5,194 nucleotides of DNA from Pseudomonadota bacterium. Lineage in GTDB: Bacteria; Pseudomonadota; Gammaproteobacteria; Burkholderiales; Ferrovaceae. The position numbers and the translations under genes are program-made. Within the stretch, counting starts at the first letter, position 1; the number at the start of each line of letters is the position of its first letter. This document shows positions 1 through 5,121 of this stretch, one piece after another. The stretch lies in NCBI GenBank assembly GCA_021828745.1, contig JAJZDE010000092.1, forward strand, positions 1 through 5,194, in the 5' to 3' direction. Under the pieces are notes generated by a model. It was not told where the DNA came from. It did not search any database and was given only the letters and a program-made list of their open reading frames with translations.

Positions 1-711
1 TTCGCCCTGAAAGGCGAAGAGCAGCACCAGGGTTGCCAGCAAGGCGGCCATCGACCAGGGGCCAATCCGGCTCATCGCTGCGTCGAAGGTGGCCTGACCG
101 CGGCTCAAAAGCCACTTTCGCCAGAACTGGGCCAACCCTACGGGGATCACAATGTAAAGCACCACCGAGGTGATCAGTGTATCCCACGGTACGGTAATGG
201 CGGAAATGCCAAGCAGGAAACCTACCAGCGGGGCAAATGCCACAACCATGATGCTGTCGTTCAAGGCGACCTGCGTCAGTGTAAAGAGCGGATCGCCCTG
301 GGTCAGGCGACTCCAGACAAAAACCATCGCCGTGCAGGGTGCGGCGGCCAGCAGGATCAGACCGGCAATGTAACTGTCGGTCTGGTCAGCTGGCAACAGA
401 CCGGCAAACAGATGGCGGAGAAACAGCCAGCCCAGGAATGCCATGGAGAAGGGTTTGACCAGCCAGTTCACGAACAGCGTCACACCGATGCCTCGAACGT
501 GTTGACGGACTTCGTGTAACGCACCGAAATCCACCTTGACCAGCATGGGAATGATCATCACCCAGATCAATAACCCCACCGGGAGATTGACCTTGGCGAC
601 CTCCATGTGTCCGATGGCCTGAAACATGCCGGGCTGAACCTGCCCCAGGGCGATTCCAGCCAGGATGCAGAGAAAAACCCACAGGGTCAGATAACGTTCA
701 AAAATACTCAT
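1..711 (-). CDS. acr3: ACR3-family arsenite efflux permease (3' part missing)
   Basis: This is an inner-membrane arsenite exporter of the ACR3 type (bile acid/arsenite/riboflavin transporter superfamily), unrelated to the E. coli-type ArsB permease. The reading frame starts at ATG 711 and stays open for 237 codons to the window edge. Family members are usually about 340-360 residues, so roughly two thirds is visible. Hydrophobic stretches near residues 7-24, 46-60, 74-98, 115-134, 142-169, 178-197 and 220-234 suggest about seven of the usual ten membrane helices. The segment AAAPCTAMVFVWS (C126) matches the conserved ACR3 cysteine helix, and VALNDS at 148-153 is also typical. The start lies 3 nt past the arsA stop without a strong ribosome binding site, which suggests translational coupling. 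It would export arsenite made by ArsC, probably powered together with ArsA. Family assignment is firm; the C-terminus cannot be judged. Confidence 0.95.
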   Translation of the reverse strand, partial: MSIFERYLTLWVFLCILAGIALGQVQPGMFQAIGHMEVAKVNLPVGLLIWVMIIPMLVKVDFGALHEVRQHVRGIGVTLFVNWLVKPFSMAFLGWLFLRHLFAGLLPADQTDSYIAGLILLAAAPCTAMVFVWSRLTQGDPLFTLTQVALNDSIMVVAFAPLVGFLLGISAITVPWDTLITSVVLYIVIPVGLAQFWRKWLLSRGQATFDAAMSRIGPWSMAALLATLVLLFAFQGE

Positions 712-714
712 GAG

Positions 715-2544
715 TCAGGCGCCTGGATTCTGTTGCGGGATCGGGTCGGTCATGTTTCCTTTGGTTTTTCGATCAAAACCTTCAGGGCGGATATGGATCA
801 GTTCCATGAGCCGATCGATGCCGATCGGCTCATGTTTCATCAGGGGAATGAGCGCATACCGACGGGCATGCCGGGTGGCGATGGCGTGGATTTCGGGTAA
901 CTCGTTCTGTGCGCGTGCCCGCAACAGTGGTGCGTGTGGGTGCGCTGCAGCAATGCTCTGGTTGACCACCCAGGCCCACGGTTCGATGCCTGCACGGCGC
1001 AGGTCGGCTTGCAAGTTCGCGGCTTCCAGCACAGGGGTGGTTTCTGCCCAGGTCACCAGCAGCACCTTTGTCTGCTTCGGGTCTTGTAATTGCATCATCG
1101 GTGTCGTGACGTGAAGGTTGGTATTGACGCCTGTCCTCGTGACTGCGCGGTGATAGGCTCCGGTGGCATCCAGCAAAAGCAGCGTATGACCTGTGGGGGC
1201 AGTGTCCATGACCACAAACTGCTTGTCTGCTTCCCGGATGATCCGGGAGAAGGCCTGGAATACGGCAATTTCTTCCGTGCAGGGAGAACGCAGGTCCTCT
1301 TCCAGCACGGCACGTCCTTCGGCATCGAGCCGGGGCCCCTGGGTGTCCAGTACCTGCTGTCGATAGCGTTTCGTTTCCTCGGTGGGATCGATGCGACTGA
1401 CGGTCAGTTGGTCCAGCGCACCTTTCAGCGTGTGGGTCAGATGGGCGGCAGGATCTGAGGTGGTCAGGTGAACGGAGAATCCCTTGCGAGCCAACCCCAC
1501 CGCGATCGCCGCCGCCAATGTGGTTTTGCCCACCCCGCCCTTGCCCATCAGCAGAATCAACCCACGGCCATCCTTGGCTATTTGATCGATCAGGTCAGAG
1601 AGGTTGGGGCTGTTCCGTGACCCCGATAATTCACCAGTGTCCGAAGGGGCAGGGTCGCTGGTGAAAAAATGGCGCAAGGCATCCAGGCCTACCAGATTGA
1701 AAGGCTTGAGTTCAACCTGATCGCGGGGAAGGGTTTTGAGGGTATCCGGGAGGGCAGCGAGTGCTGCCTGTTCGCGCTGGTAGAGGGCGGTGGCCAGTTC
1801 ATCGCAGTCTGGATCCATGGCGGGGAGCACGCCGTTGAGGACGAGGTACTGTTGCGACACCCCAAGGGAGAGCAGTTCTTTTGAGGTGCGTGCGACTTCG
1901 CGCAACGTGGCACATTGTGCGCGAGACACCAGAATCAGGCGTGTGCATGCAGGATCGGTCAACGCTTTGACGGCGGTCTTATAGGTTGTACGTTGTTTCT
2001 CCAGTCCGGCCAAGGGGCCCAGGCAGGATGCATCACCCTTTCCCGTTTCCAGAAAAGTGGTCCATGCGCCGGGCAGTTGAAGCAAGCGGAGGGTGTGGCC
2101 GGTGGGGGCGGTATCGAAAATGATGTGTTCGTAATCGGCAGTCAGGGCAGAGTCCACCAACAGCGCAGTGAATTCGTCAAAGGCGGCAATTTCTGTGGTA
2201 CAGGCTCCCGAGAGTTGTTCCGCGATGACCTTTACCACTGGTTCGGGTAATACCCCTCGCACCGGATCAAGAATGCGTTCCCGGAAGTTTTGGGCTGCTG
2301 CCAGCGGGTCGATTTCGAGTGCGGCCAGGTTGGGAACGGCGGGAATGGGTGTGATGCGGTGGCCGATACCAACGCCGAATACCTGACCAACATTCGAAGC
2401 AGGGTCCGTACTGACCAACAGTATGGATTTACCTTCGGTCGCCAGTTGAAGAGCCGTGGCGCAGGCCATCGAAGTCTTGCCCACCCCGCCTTTTCCTGTA
2501 AAGAAAAGAAAGCGTGGGGGGTGATGAAGAAATTGCAGAGCCAT
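715..2544 (-). CDS. arsA: Arsenite-stimulated ATPase ArsA
   Basis: This is the cytosolic ATPase that drives arsenite efflux with the membrane permease and receives arsenite from ArsD. The 609-residue protein has the duplicated bacterial layout. The N-half P-loop GKGGVGKT is at 17-24 and the C-half P-loop at 334-341, each followed by a DTAPTGH signature (144-150 and 447-453). The three metal-site cysteines of R773 ArsA (C113, C172, C422) are matched by C115, C174 and C422, and the associated histidines by H150 and H453. A linker at about 295-325 joins the halves. I chose ATG 2544 because MALQFLHHPPRFLFF lines up with the R773 N-terminus. In-frame TTG 2580 and ATG 2562 lie upstream but would overlap arsD. 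The start is 8 nt after the arsD stop. The C-terminus runs about 20 residues beyond the conserved EPIGIDRL region, longer than R773 ArsA. Its 3' part contains a strong hairpin. Confidence 0.97.
   Translation of the reverse strand: MALQFLHHPPRFLFFTGKGGVGKTSMACATALQLATEGKSILLVSTDPASNVGQVFGVGIGHRITPIPAVPNLAALEIDPLAAAQNFRERILDPVRGVLPEPVVKVIAEQLSGACTTEIAAFDEFTALLVDSALTADYEHIIFDTAPTGHTLRLLQLPGAWTTFLETGKGDASCLGPLAGLEKQRTTYKTAVKALTDPACTRLILVSRAQCATLREVARTSKELLSLGVSQQYLVLNGVLPAMDPDCDELATALYQREQAALAALPDTLKTLPRDQVELKPFNLVGLDALRHFFTSDPAPSDTGELSGSRNSPNLSDLIDQIAKDGRGLILLMGKGGVGKTTLAAAIAVGLARKGFSVHLTTSDPAAHLTHTLKGALDQLTVSRIDPTEETKRYRQQVLDTQGPRLDAEGRAVLEEDLRSPCTEEIAVFQAFSRIIREADKQFVVMDTAPTGHTLLLLDATGAYHRAVTRTGVNTNLHVTTPMMQLQDPKQTKVLLVTWAETTPVLEAANLQADLRRAGIEPWAWVVNQSIAAAHPHAPLLRARAQNELPEIHAIATRHARRYALIPLMKHEPIGIDRLMELIHIRPEGFDRKTKGNMTDPIPQQNPGA
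805..834 (-). repeat. Perfect 13-bp hairpin inside the 3' part of arsA
   Basis: CATGAGCCGATCG (805-817) and CGATCGGCTCATG (822-834) are exact inverted copies around a 4-nt loop. On the mRNA strand the hairpin encodes the HEPIGIDRLM stretch (residues 571-580), about 90 nt before the arsA stop codon. No T run follows, so it is not a standard terminator. It may affect mRNA stability or the ratio of ArsA to the permease. Confidence 0.6.
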
Positions 2545-2552
2545 TCCGGAGT

Positions 2553-2912
2553 TCAGCAGCATCCTGAGTCGGTGCAGCAAACGACGTCAATTTTCGGGGA
2601 GAAGGATTTGGCGATGCCCGCCCAGCGTGCCAACTCGGTTCGGGTGGGGTAACGACCCGCCAGAGCTACTTCCCCTTCCACCAGAATCAGGGGCAAGGCC
2701 TCCGGGCCGGAACGTTCCAGGAAGGACCTGACGGTGGCGTTTTCGGCAAAGGCAAGGGGTTGCTGGGCAAGATTCATGCGCTCGATCTGGGCGCCATTCT
2801 TTTTGGCCCAGTCCACGTCCGCAGCAAAAGTTACCAGTGCCTGATCGACCTGAACACCACAAATACCTGTGCTGCAACACAGCGCCGGATCGAAAACATG
2901 AATCGTGGTCAT
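2553..2912 (-). CDS. arsD: Arsenite metallochaperone ArsD
   Basis: ArsD binds trivalent arsenic or antimony in the cytosol and passes it to ArsA, raising the affinity of the pump for arsenite; it is also described as a weak repressor in R773. The protein is 119 residues, close to the usual 120, with the family's small thioredoxin-like sequence pattern. The metal-binding cysteines C12, C13 and C18 are present in LCCSTGIC. Both C-terminal vicinal pairs, C112-C113 and C118-C119, are also present, as in R773 ArsD; many homologues lack one or both. The start at ATG 2912 has a good ribosome binding site (AGAGGA on the minus strand, about 5-6 nt upstream). arsD follows arsC after an 83-nt gap and precedes arsA by 8 nt, as expected for a chaperone-ATPase pair. 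Identification is firm. Confidence 0.97.
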   Translation of the reverse strand: MTTIHVFDPALCCSTGICGVQVDQALVTFAADVDWAKKNGAQIERMNLAQQPLAFAENATVRSFLERSGPEALPLILVEGEVALAGRYPTRTELARWAGIAKSFSPKIDVVCCTDSGCC

Positions 2913-2917
2913 GGGGA

Positions 2918-2925
2918 TTCCTCTC
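2918..2925 (-). promoter_or_regulatory. Ribosome binding site of arsD
   Basis: The minus strand reads GAGAGGAA just upstream of ATG 2912, giving an AGAGGA-type Shine-Dalgarno. It is the clearest ribosome binding site in the operon. The other ars genes start at or close to the preceding stop codon and have weak sites, so arsD may be an independent entry point for ribosomes after the 83-nt arsC-arsD gap. Confidence 0.6.
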
Positions 2926-2949
2926 GAAATTTACTTTAAATGGATACAG

Positions 2950-2976
2950 CCAACCATGAGTTCTTGAGGTGGTTGG
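2950..2976 (-). repeat. Stem-loop in the arsC-arsD intergenic gap
   Basis: CCAACCA (2950-2956) and TGGTTGG (2970-2976) form a perfect 7-bp inverted repeat around a 13-nt loop. No run of T follows on the minus strand, so it is not a standard intrinsic terminator. It could be a processing or stability element in the ars mRNA, or chance. Confidence 0.4.
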
Positions 2977-2995
2977 TGGGATTGAAACCGTTTCA

Positions 2996-3475
2996 TCAAG
3001 GTGTCAAAGTGCCGATGCGGTCAAGTTCGGCCTTGAGTTTTGTTTTGTCCTGCTGCAGTTCGGCCAGCGGTAATGCCAAAAAGGCTTCGATGCGCAGACG
3101 TAAAGTCCGGTAGGCCGTCATGAACGCGGCGTCGATTTCTTCCTCGGTTCCGGTGGCGTGGGCGGGATCTTCAACCCCCCAGTGGGTCCGCAGGACAGGG
3201 CCGAGGTAAGCCGGACAGGTTTCTCCTGCGGCGCTGGAACACACGGTGATCACGATATCCGGCAGGGTCGGCAGGTCGTTCCACGATTTACTGTAATAAC
3301 CCGCGGTGGAGATGCCGGCGTGGGCGAGCAAAGCCAGCGAGCGCGGGTGGACTTGCCCGGTGGGCCGGCTACCAGCGCTCATGGCTTTCCAGCCGGCTGG
3401 GGCCAGGTGATTGAAGGTGGCTTCGCCAAGGATCGAGCGGCAGGAGTTGCCCGTACAGAGGAAGAGAACATTCAT
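2996..3475 (-). CDS. arsC: Arsenate reductase ArsC, low-molecular-weight phosphatase type
   Basis: This cytosolic enzyme reduces arsenate to arsenite, the form exported by the pump. The 159-residue protein belongs to the low-molecular-weight tyrosine phosphatase-like ArsC group, not the glutaredoxin-linked R773 ArsC fold. The catalytic P-loop CTGNSCRS is at residues 7-14 with nucleophile C7 and R13. The expected acidic residue is in the DPA motif at 103-105. The relay cysteines are probably C79 and C87 in TVCSSAAGETCP, one residue wider than the C82/C89 spacing of the Staphylococcus aureus enzyme. The reductant (thioredoxin or another thiol) cannot be told from sequence. ATG 3475 overlaps the arsR stop in an ATGA junction, implying translational coupling with the repressor gene. 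The C-terminus has a charged, probably helical tail at about 136-155. Identification is firm. Confidence 0.95.
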   Translation of the reverse strand: MNVLFLCTGNSCRSILGEATFNHLAPAGWKAMSAGSRPTGQVHPRSLALLAHAGISTAGYYSKSWNDLPTLPDIVITVCSSAAGETCPAYLGPVLRTHWGVEDPAHATGTEEEIDAAFMTAYRTLRLRIEAFLALPLAELQQDKTKLKAELDRIGTLTP

Positions 3476-3831
3476 CGGTCAGAATTTCCGGTAGAAGAAA
3501 AGAACGGCAGGATGGTATCGGTGCAGGAGGGGAGGCATTGCTCGGGGTGACCGGCACAACACTCTTCGGTCAGATAGGCGATCAGATCCAGCATCAGCGG
3601 AATATTGGCCTGGTAGCGCTGAAAACGTCCCTCCTGCTTCACTGTGAGCAAGCCTGCCTGCGTCAGTGCCTTGAGGTGGAAGGACAGGTTGGTCGGAGGA
3701 ATGTGGAGCGTGGAAGCGATTTCGCCCGCAACCATGCCTTCCCTGCCTTTTTTGACGAGCAACCGGTATACGTCCAGACGCAGACCGGAAGAAAGAGACT
3801 CGAACACCGTGGTGGCTGTATTTTTTTCCAT
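3472..3831 (-). CDS. arsR: Arsenic-responsive repressor ArsR (ArsR/SmtB family)
   Basis: This is a winged-helix repressor that dimerises on operator DNA and releases it when trivalent arsenic or antimony binds. The 119-residue protein has the family helix-turn-helix at about 35-62, with recognition segment PTNLSFHLKALTQAGLL, followed by a wing (VKQEGRFQRYQ, about 64-74). The R773-type metal site (ELCVCDL in the DNA-binding helix) is absent. Instead cysteines cluster at the C-terminus: C91, C92, C99 and C103. This recalls Acidithiobacillus ferrooxidans ArsR, where C95, C96 and C102 bind arsenic, but the spacing differs. It is the first gene of the operon and overlaps arsC by 4 nt. No Shine-Dalgarno precedes ATG 3831, and a -10-like TACAAT ends only 6 nt before it, so the message may be leaderless. 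It probably autoregulates through the inverted repeat upstream. Confidence 0.93.
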   Translation of the reverse strand: MEKNTATTVFESLSSGLRLDVYRLLVKKGREGMVAGEIASTLHIPPTNLSFHLKALTQAGLLTVKQEGRFQRYQANIPLMLDLIAYLTEECCAGHPEQCLPSCTDTILPFFSSTGNSDR

Positions 3832-3833
3832 GG

Positions 3834-3857
3834 TTCAATTGTACAACACAAGTTGAA
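3834..3857. promoter_or_regulatory. Candidate ArsR operator (imperfect inverted repeat)
   Basis: TTCAATTGT (3834-3842) and ACAAGTTGAA (3848-3857) are inverted copies differing by one inserted base. The perfect 8-bp palindrome TTGTACAA lies within the region at 3839-3846. The element overlaps the candidate -10 box and ends 2 nt from the arsR start codon, so a bound ArsR dimer would block RNA polymerase. ArsR-family operators are typically interrupted dyads of this size, but the exact sequence is not one I recognise. Confidence 0.5.
3838..3843 (-). promoter_or_regulatory. Candidate -10 box of the arsR operon
   Basis: The minus strand reads TACAAT (5 of 6 matches to TATAAT), ending 6 nt before the arsR ATG. 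Transcription from it would begin at or next to the start codon. The matching -35 region (TTTCAT, 17-bp spacing) is weak. An alternative start site is TTGATC (3889-3884) with a poor -10 near 3866-3861, which would give a short leader. The position next to arsR and overlap with a palindrome favour the first reading, but this is inference. Confidence 0.4.
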
Positions 3858-3922
3858 GTAATGAAATGACTGCTCATTTGGAAGATCAAAGCACGCAGAC
3901 CAGAAAGGGGTGCGGAACGGAT

Positions 3923-3962
3923 CCTGATTAAAGGCGTCCATGCTGGGATGATTTTAATCAGG
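3923..3962. repeat. Perfect 10-bp inverted repeat in the divergent intergenic region
   Basis: CCTGATTAAA (3923-3932) and TTTAATCAGG (3953-3962) are exact inverted copies separated by 20 bp. They lie 45-85 bp upstream of the plus-strand gene at 4008 and about 90-130 bp upstream of arsR. The right arm abuts the TATAGAAT stretch that could be a plus-strand -10 region. It may be a binding site for a dimeric regulator of the plus-strand gene or, less likely, a second site for ArsR. Confidence 0.5.
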
Positions 3963-3968
3963 GGGTGT

Positions 3969-3976
3969 TATAGAAT
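3969..3976 (+). promoter_or_regulatory. Candidate -10 region for the 4008 gene
   Basis: TATAGAAT contains TAGAAT (3971-3976) and TATAGA (3969-3974), each close to TATAAT, about 32 nt before ATG 4008. No good -35 hexamer is found 16-18 bp upstream, where the sequence is ATGATT or TGATTT, so an activator or another sigma factor may be needed if it is real. Confidence 0.35.
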
Positions 3977-4007
3977 CGAGTGACCTCGATTTACCTTATG
4001 GACGATT

Positions 4008-4490
4008 ATGAAAAAACACATCAAACGGGCCCTGCAGATGACCGGGGTCGTATGGGGAGCCCTGTGGGCCAGCATGTCGGCATCTGCTTTCGAGTTGGGT
4101 GATCCGGAGTTTTACGGTCCCGTGGTGGTGGGCCCCGGTCCGGCGCCTCAACTGATTTTTTCGCAACCGGTCTGGGTTGCGCCAACCCCCTATGGCGTTG
4201 CCCCGCCGCCGCCCCTTTATTTGCGCGTTCCGCCGCGCGTGTGGCGTCACTGGCCGAATTTCTGCGTTCAATATGCTGCCTGCGGGCGACCGGTCTACTT
4301 CGTCAGAAATTCCTGGTATCTCGGGACGTTTGTTCCCTACTACCGTTTGCATCCCGAGTTCTGGCACCGCGAGGGCGGACCCTGGATGCGTGATGGTCAT
4401 CCGGAAGGGGGGCGTTGGCGCGAGGGAGATCATTGGCGCGAAGGTGACCGCGGGCGCTGGAGGGAGGAAGGTGACCATGAACACCACTGA
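4008..4490 (+). CDS. Uncharacterised exported protein with aromatic/proline-rich core and WREGD repeats
   Basis: I cannot assign a function. The 160-residue product starts with a clear Sec signal peptide: basic MKKHIKR, a hydrophobic core, then SASA with likely cleavage after A27, so it should be periplasmic or secreted. Residues 40-78 are rich in proline, glycine, valine and tyrosine. A more conserved-looking block follows at about 79-113, including HWPNFCVQYAACGRPVYFV with cysteines C86 and C92 that could form a disulfide. It resembles small exported hypothetical proteins I recall from betaproteobacteria, which I could not verify. The tail from 128 is strongly charged, with three copies of a WREGD-like unit (137-141, 143-147, 151-156, the last with an extra E) and a terminal HEHH that might bind metal. 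The gene is divergent from arsR and overlaps the next gene by 14 nt. A link to arsenic is not shown. Confidence 0.8.
   Translation: MKKHIKRALQMTGVVWGALWASMSASAFELGDPEFYGPVVVGPGPAPQLIFSQPVWVAPTPYGVAPPPPLYLRVPPRVWRHWPNFCVQYAACGRPVYFVRNSWYLGTFVPYYRLHPEFWHREGGPWMRDGHPEGGRWREGDHWREGDRGRWREEGDHEHH
4413..4475 (+). repeat. Short degenerate coding repeat (WREGD units)
   Basis: Two adjacent 18-nt units (4413-4430 and 4431-4448) share TTGGCGCGA and end in GAGAT or GTGAC. A third copy at 4458-4475, after a 9-nt insertion, contains an extra GAG-type codon. They encode RWREGD, HWREGD and RWREEGD. The pattern suggests local duplication in the charged tail of the exported protein. Confidence 0.6.
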
Positions 4491-4917
4491 GCCGACGGCC
4501 ATTTCTCCAGAACTCCTGGCGATTTATCGAGGCAGTGATTACCGGGTGACGGACGAGGGGGGGAGGGAGTTCGTGATGCATGTCGATCAGCCCTCACCCA
4601 CGCTCGGTGCGTTGATGGCACGTTACGGTGCGCGCAGCGCCGTGTTTGTCAGCGCCTACAACCCGGCCAGCGAACCCCATACCGAGGCGGAAAACCGGGC
4701 GGCTCAGGCGCGTCTGGAACAGGAGGTCGTGGCGCAGGGCTGCCGGATATTTCTGGGTGTGGGGGAAGATCCGGAAGGGGGGTGTCCAGGCGAACCGTGT
4801 CTTCTGGTTCTCGACTGGCCCCGGGAAAAGGTTTTGGCGCTGGGTCGAGCCTACGGCCAGAATGCGTTGTTATGGGTGGGTACGGACACCGTGCCGCGCC
4901 TGGTTCTGACGCGCTGA
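4477..4917 (+). CDS. DUF3293 domain protein
   Basis: The 146-residue product matches DUF3293, a family of small cytosolic proteins of unknown function common in proteobacteria. Matching features are VSAYNPASE (58-66), the following ENRAAQARL (72-80), GVGEDPEGG (94-102), and the C-terminal run GRAYGQNALLWVG with PRLVL (123-144). There is no signal peptide or membrane segment. I chose ATG 4477, which has a purine-rich ribosome binding site (GGGAGGAAGG) about 5 nt upstream. GTG 4471 is a possible start two codons earlier. The open frame extends back to 4177 but only as a shadow of the upstream gene. It overlaps the exported-protein gene by 14 nt in another frame, so the two are probably cotranscribed and translationally coupled, although one product is exported and the other is not. 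No convincing hairpin terminator follows. Confidence 0.88.
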   Translation: MNTTEPTAISPELLAIYRGSDYRVTDEGGREFVMHVDQPSPTLGALMARYGARSAVFVSAYNPASEPHTEAENRAAQARLEQEVVAQGCRIFLGVGEDPEGGCPGEPCLLVLDWPREKVLALGRAYGQNALLWVGTDTVPRLVLTR

Positions 4918-4960
4918 CGAACGCTTTTGGCCACGGAATCTACTTGAGCGCTTTTTTGGA

Positions 4961-5006
4961 TCTTTTTTTCAAAAAATAAAAAAAGTATAATGTCTCTTTT
5001 TTTCAA
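4961..5006. repeat. 12-nt direct repeat and 8-bp inverted repeat flanking a TATAAT
   Basis: TCTTTTTTTCAA occurs at 4961-4972 and again at 4995-5006. In addition AAAAAAAG (4978-4985) and CTTTTTTT (4996-5003) form a perfect inverted repeat whose loop contains TATAAT (4986-4991). Low complexity explains part of this. Confidence 0.5.
4986..4991 (+). promoter_or_regulatory. Possible upstream promoter -10 box (TATAAT)
   Basis: A perfect TATAAT is preceded by A and T tracts that could act as an UP element. No recognisable -35 hexamer lies 16-18 bp upstream; that region is all T. If active, it would start transcription near 4998 toward the tRNA, as a second promoter upstream of the one at 5071. Confidence 0.3.
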
Positions 5007-5012
5007 TCGGTT

Positions 5013-5035
5013 AAAACCTTCGTGGGGCGGTTTTT
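5013..5035 (+). terminator. Weak candidate intrinsic terminator
   Basis: AAAACC (5013-5018) and GGTTTT (5029-5034) can form a 6-bp stem with a 10-nt loop, and T5 runs through 5031-5035. Only two pairs are G-C and the T run is part of the stem, so efficiency would be low. It could end transcripts arriving from the DUF3293 gene. Confidence 0.3.
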
Positions 5036-5070
5036 CAGGAAGGGGCCAGGAAAAAATGGCACAAGTAAAT

Positions 5071-5099
5071 TTGACAGACCGGAAAACAATCTGTAAAGT
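5071..5099 (+). promoter_or_regulatory. Sigma-70 promoter of the initiator tRNA gene
   Basis: A perfect -35 TTGACA (5071-5076) is followed, at the ideal 17-bp spacing, by TAAAGT (5094-5099, 4 of 6 matches to TATAAT). The start site would be near 5106, about 16 nt before the tRNA. The bases after the -10 are GCG, a G/C-rich discriminator as seen at stringently controlled stable-RNA promoters, so growth-rate control is plausible. Confidence 0.75.
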
Positions 5100-5121
5100 A
5101 GCGAACTCTACTCAAGACGGA

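Larger units (their letters stand above)
4918..5070. other. Gene-free region with A/T tracts between the DUF3293 gene and the tRNA promoter
   Basis: I see no convincing gene here. Bases 4952-5003 are dominated by homopolymer tracts (T6, T7, A6, A7, T7). GCGCT (4911-4915) and AGCGC (4947-4951) precede T6, but the 31-nt loop makes a terminator doubtful. A hairpin candidate sits at 5013-5034. The region must end the upstream transcript and start the tRNA one. Confidence 0.6.

Noticed and set aside
386..682. Open frames on both strands inside acr3, arsA and arsC, including 98-, 134- and 122-codon ones.
   Set aside because: They are out-of-frame shadows of well-supported genes and show arginine-, serine- and proline-rich compositions without recognisable domains.
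2545..2580. Longer ArsA start at TTG 2580 or ATG 2562.
   Set aside because: These would overlap the end of arsD and add residues not seen at the R773 ArsA N-terminus. ATG 2544 fits the family.
3663..3941. A 92-codon minus-strand frame starting upstream of arsR.
   Set aside because: It overlaps arsR in another frame and has no domain or ribosome binding site. The ArsR reading is clearly the genuine one.
4177..4476. Upstream extension of the DUF3293 reading frame.
   Set aside because: It lies opposite in frame to the exported-protein gene, whose signal peptide and repeats are coherent, and DUF3293 similarity begins only after 4477.
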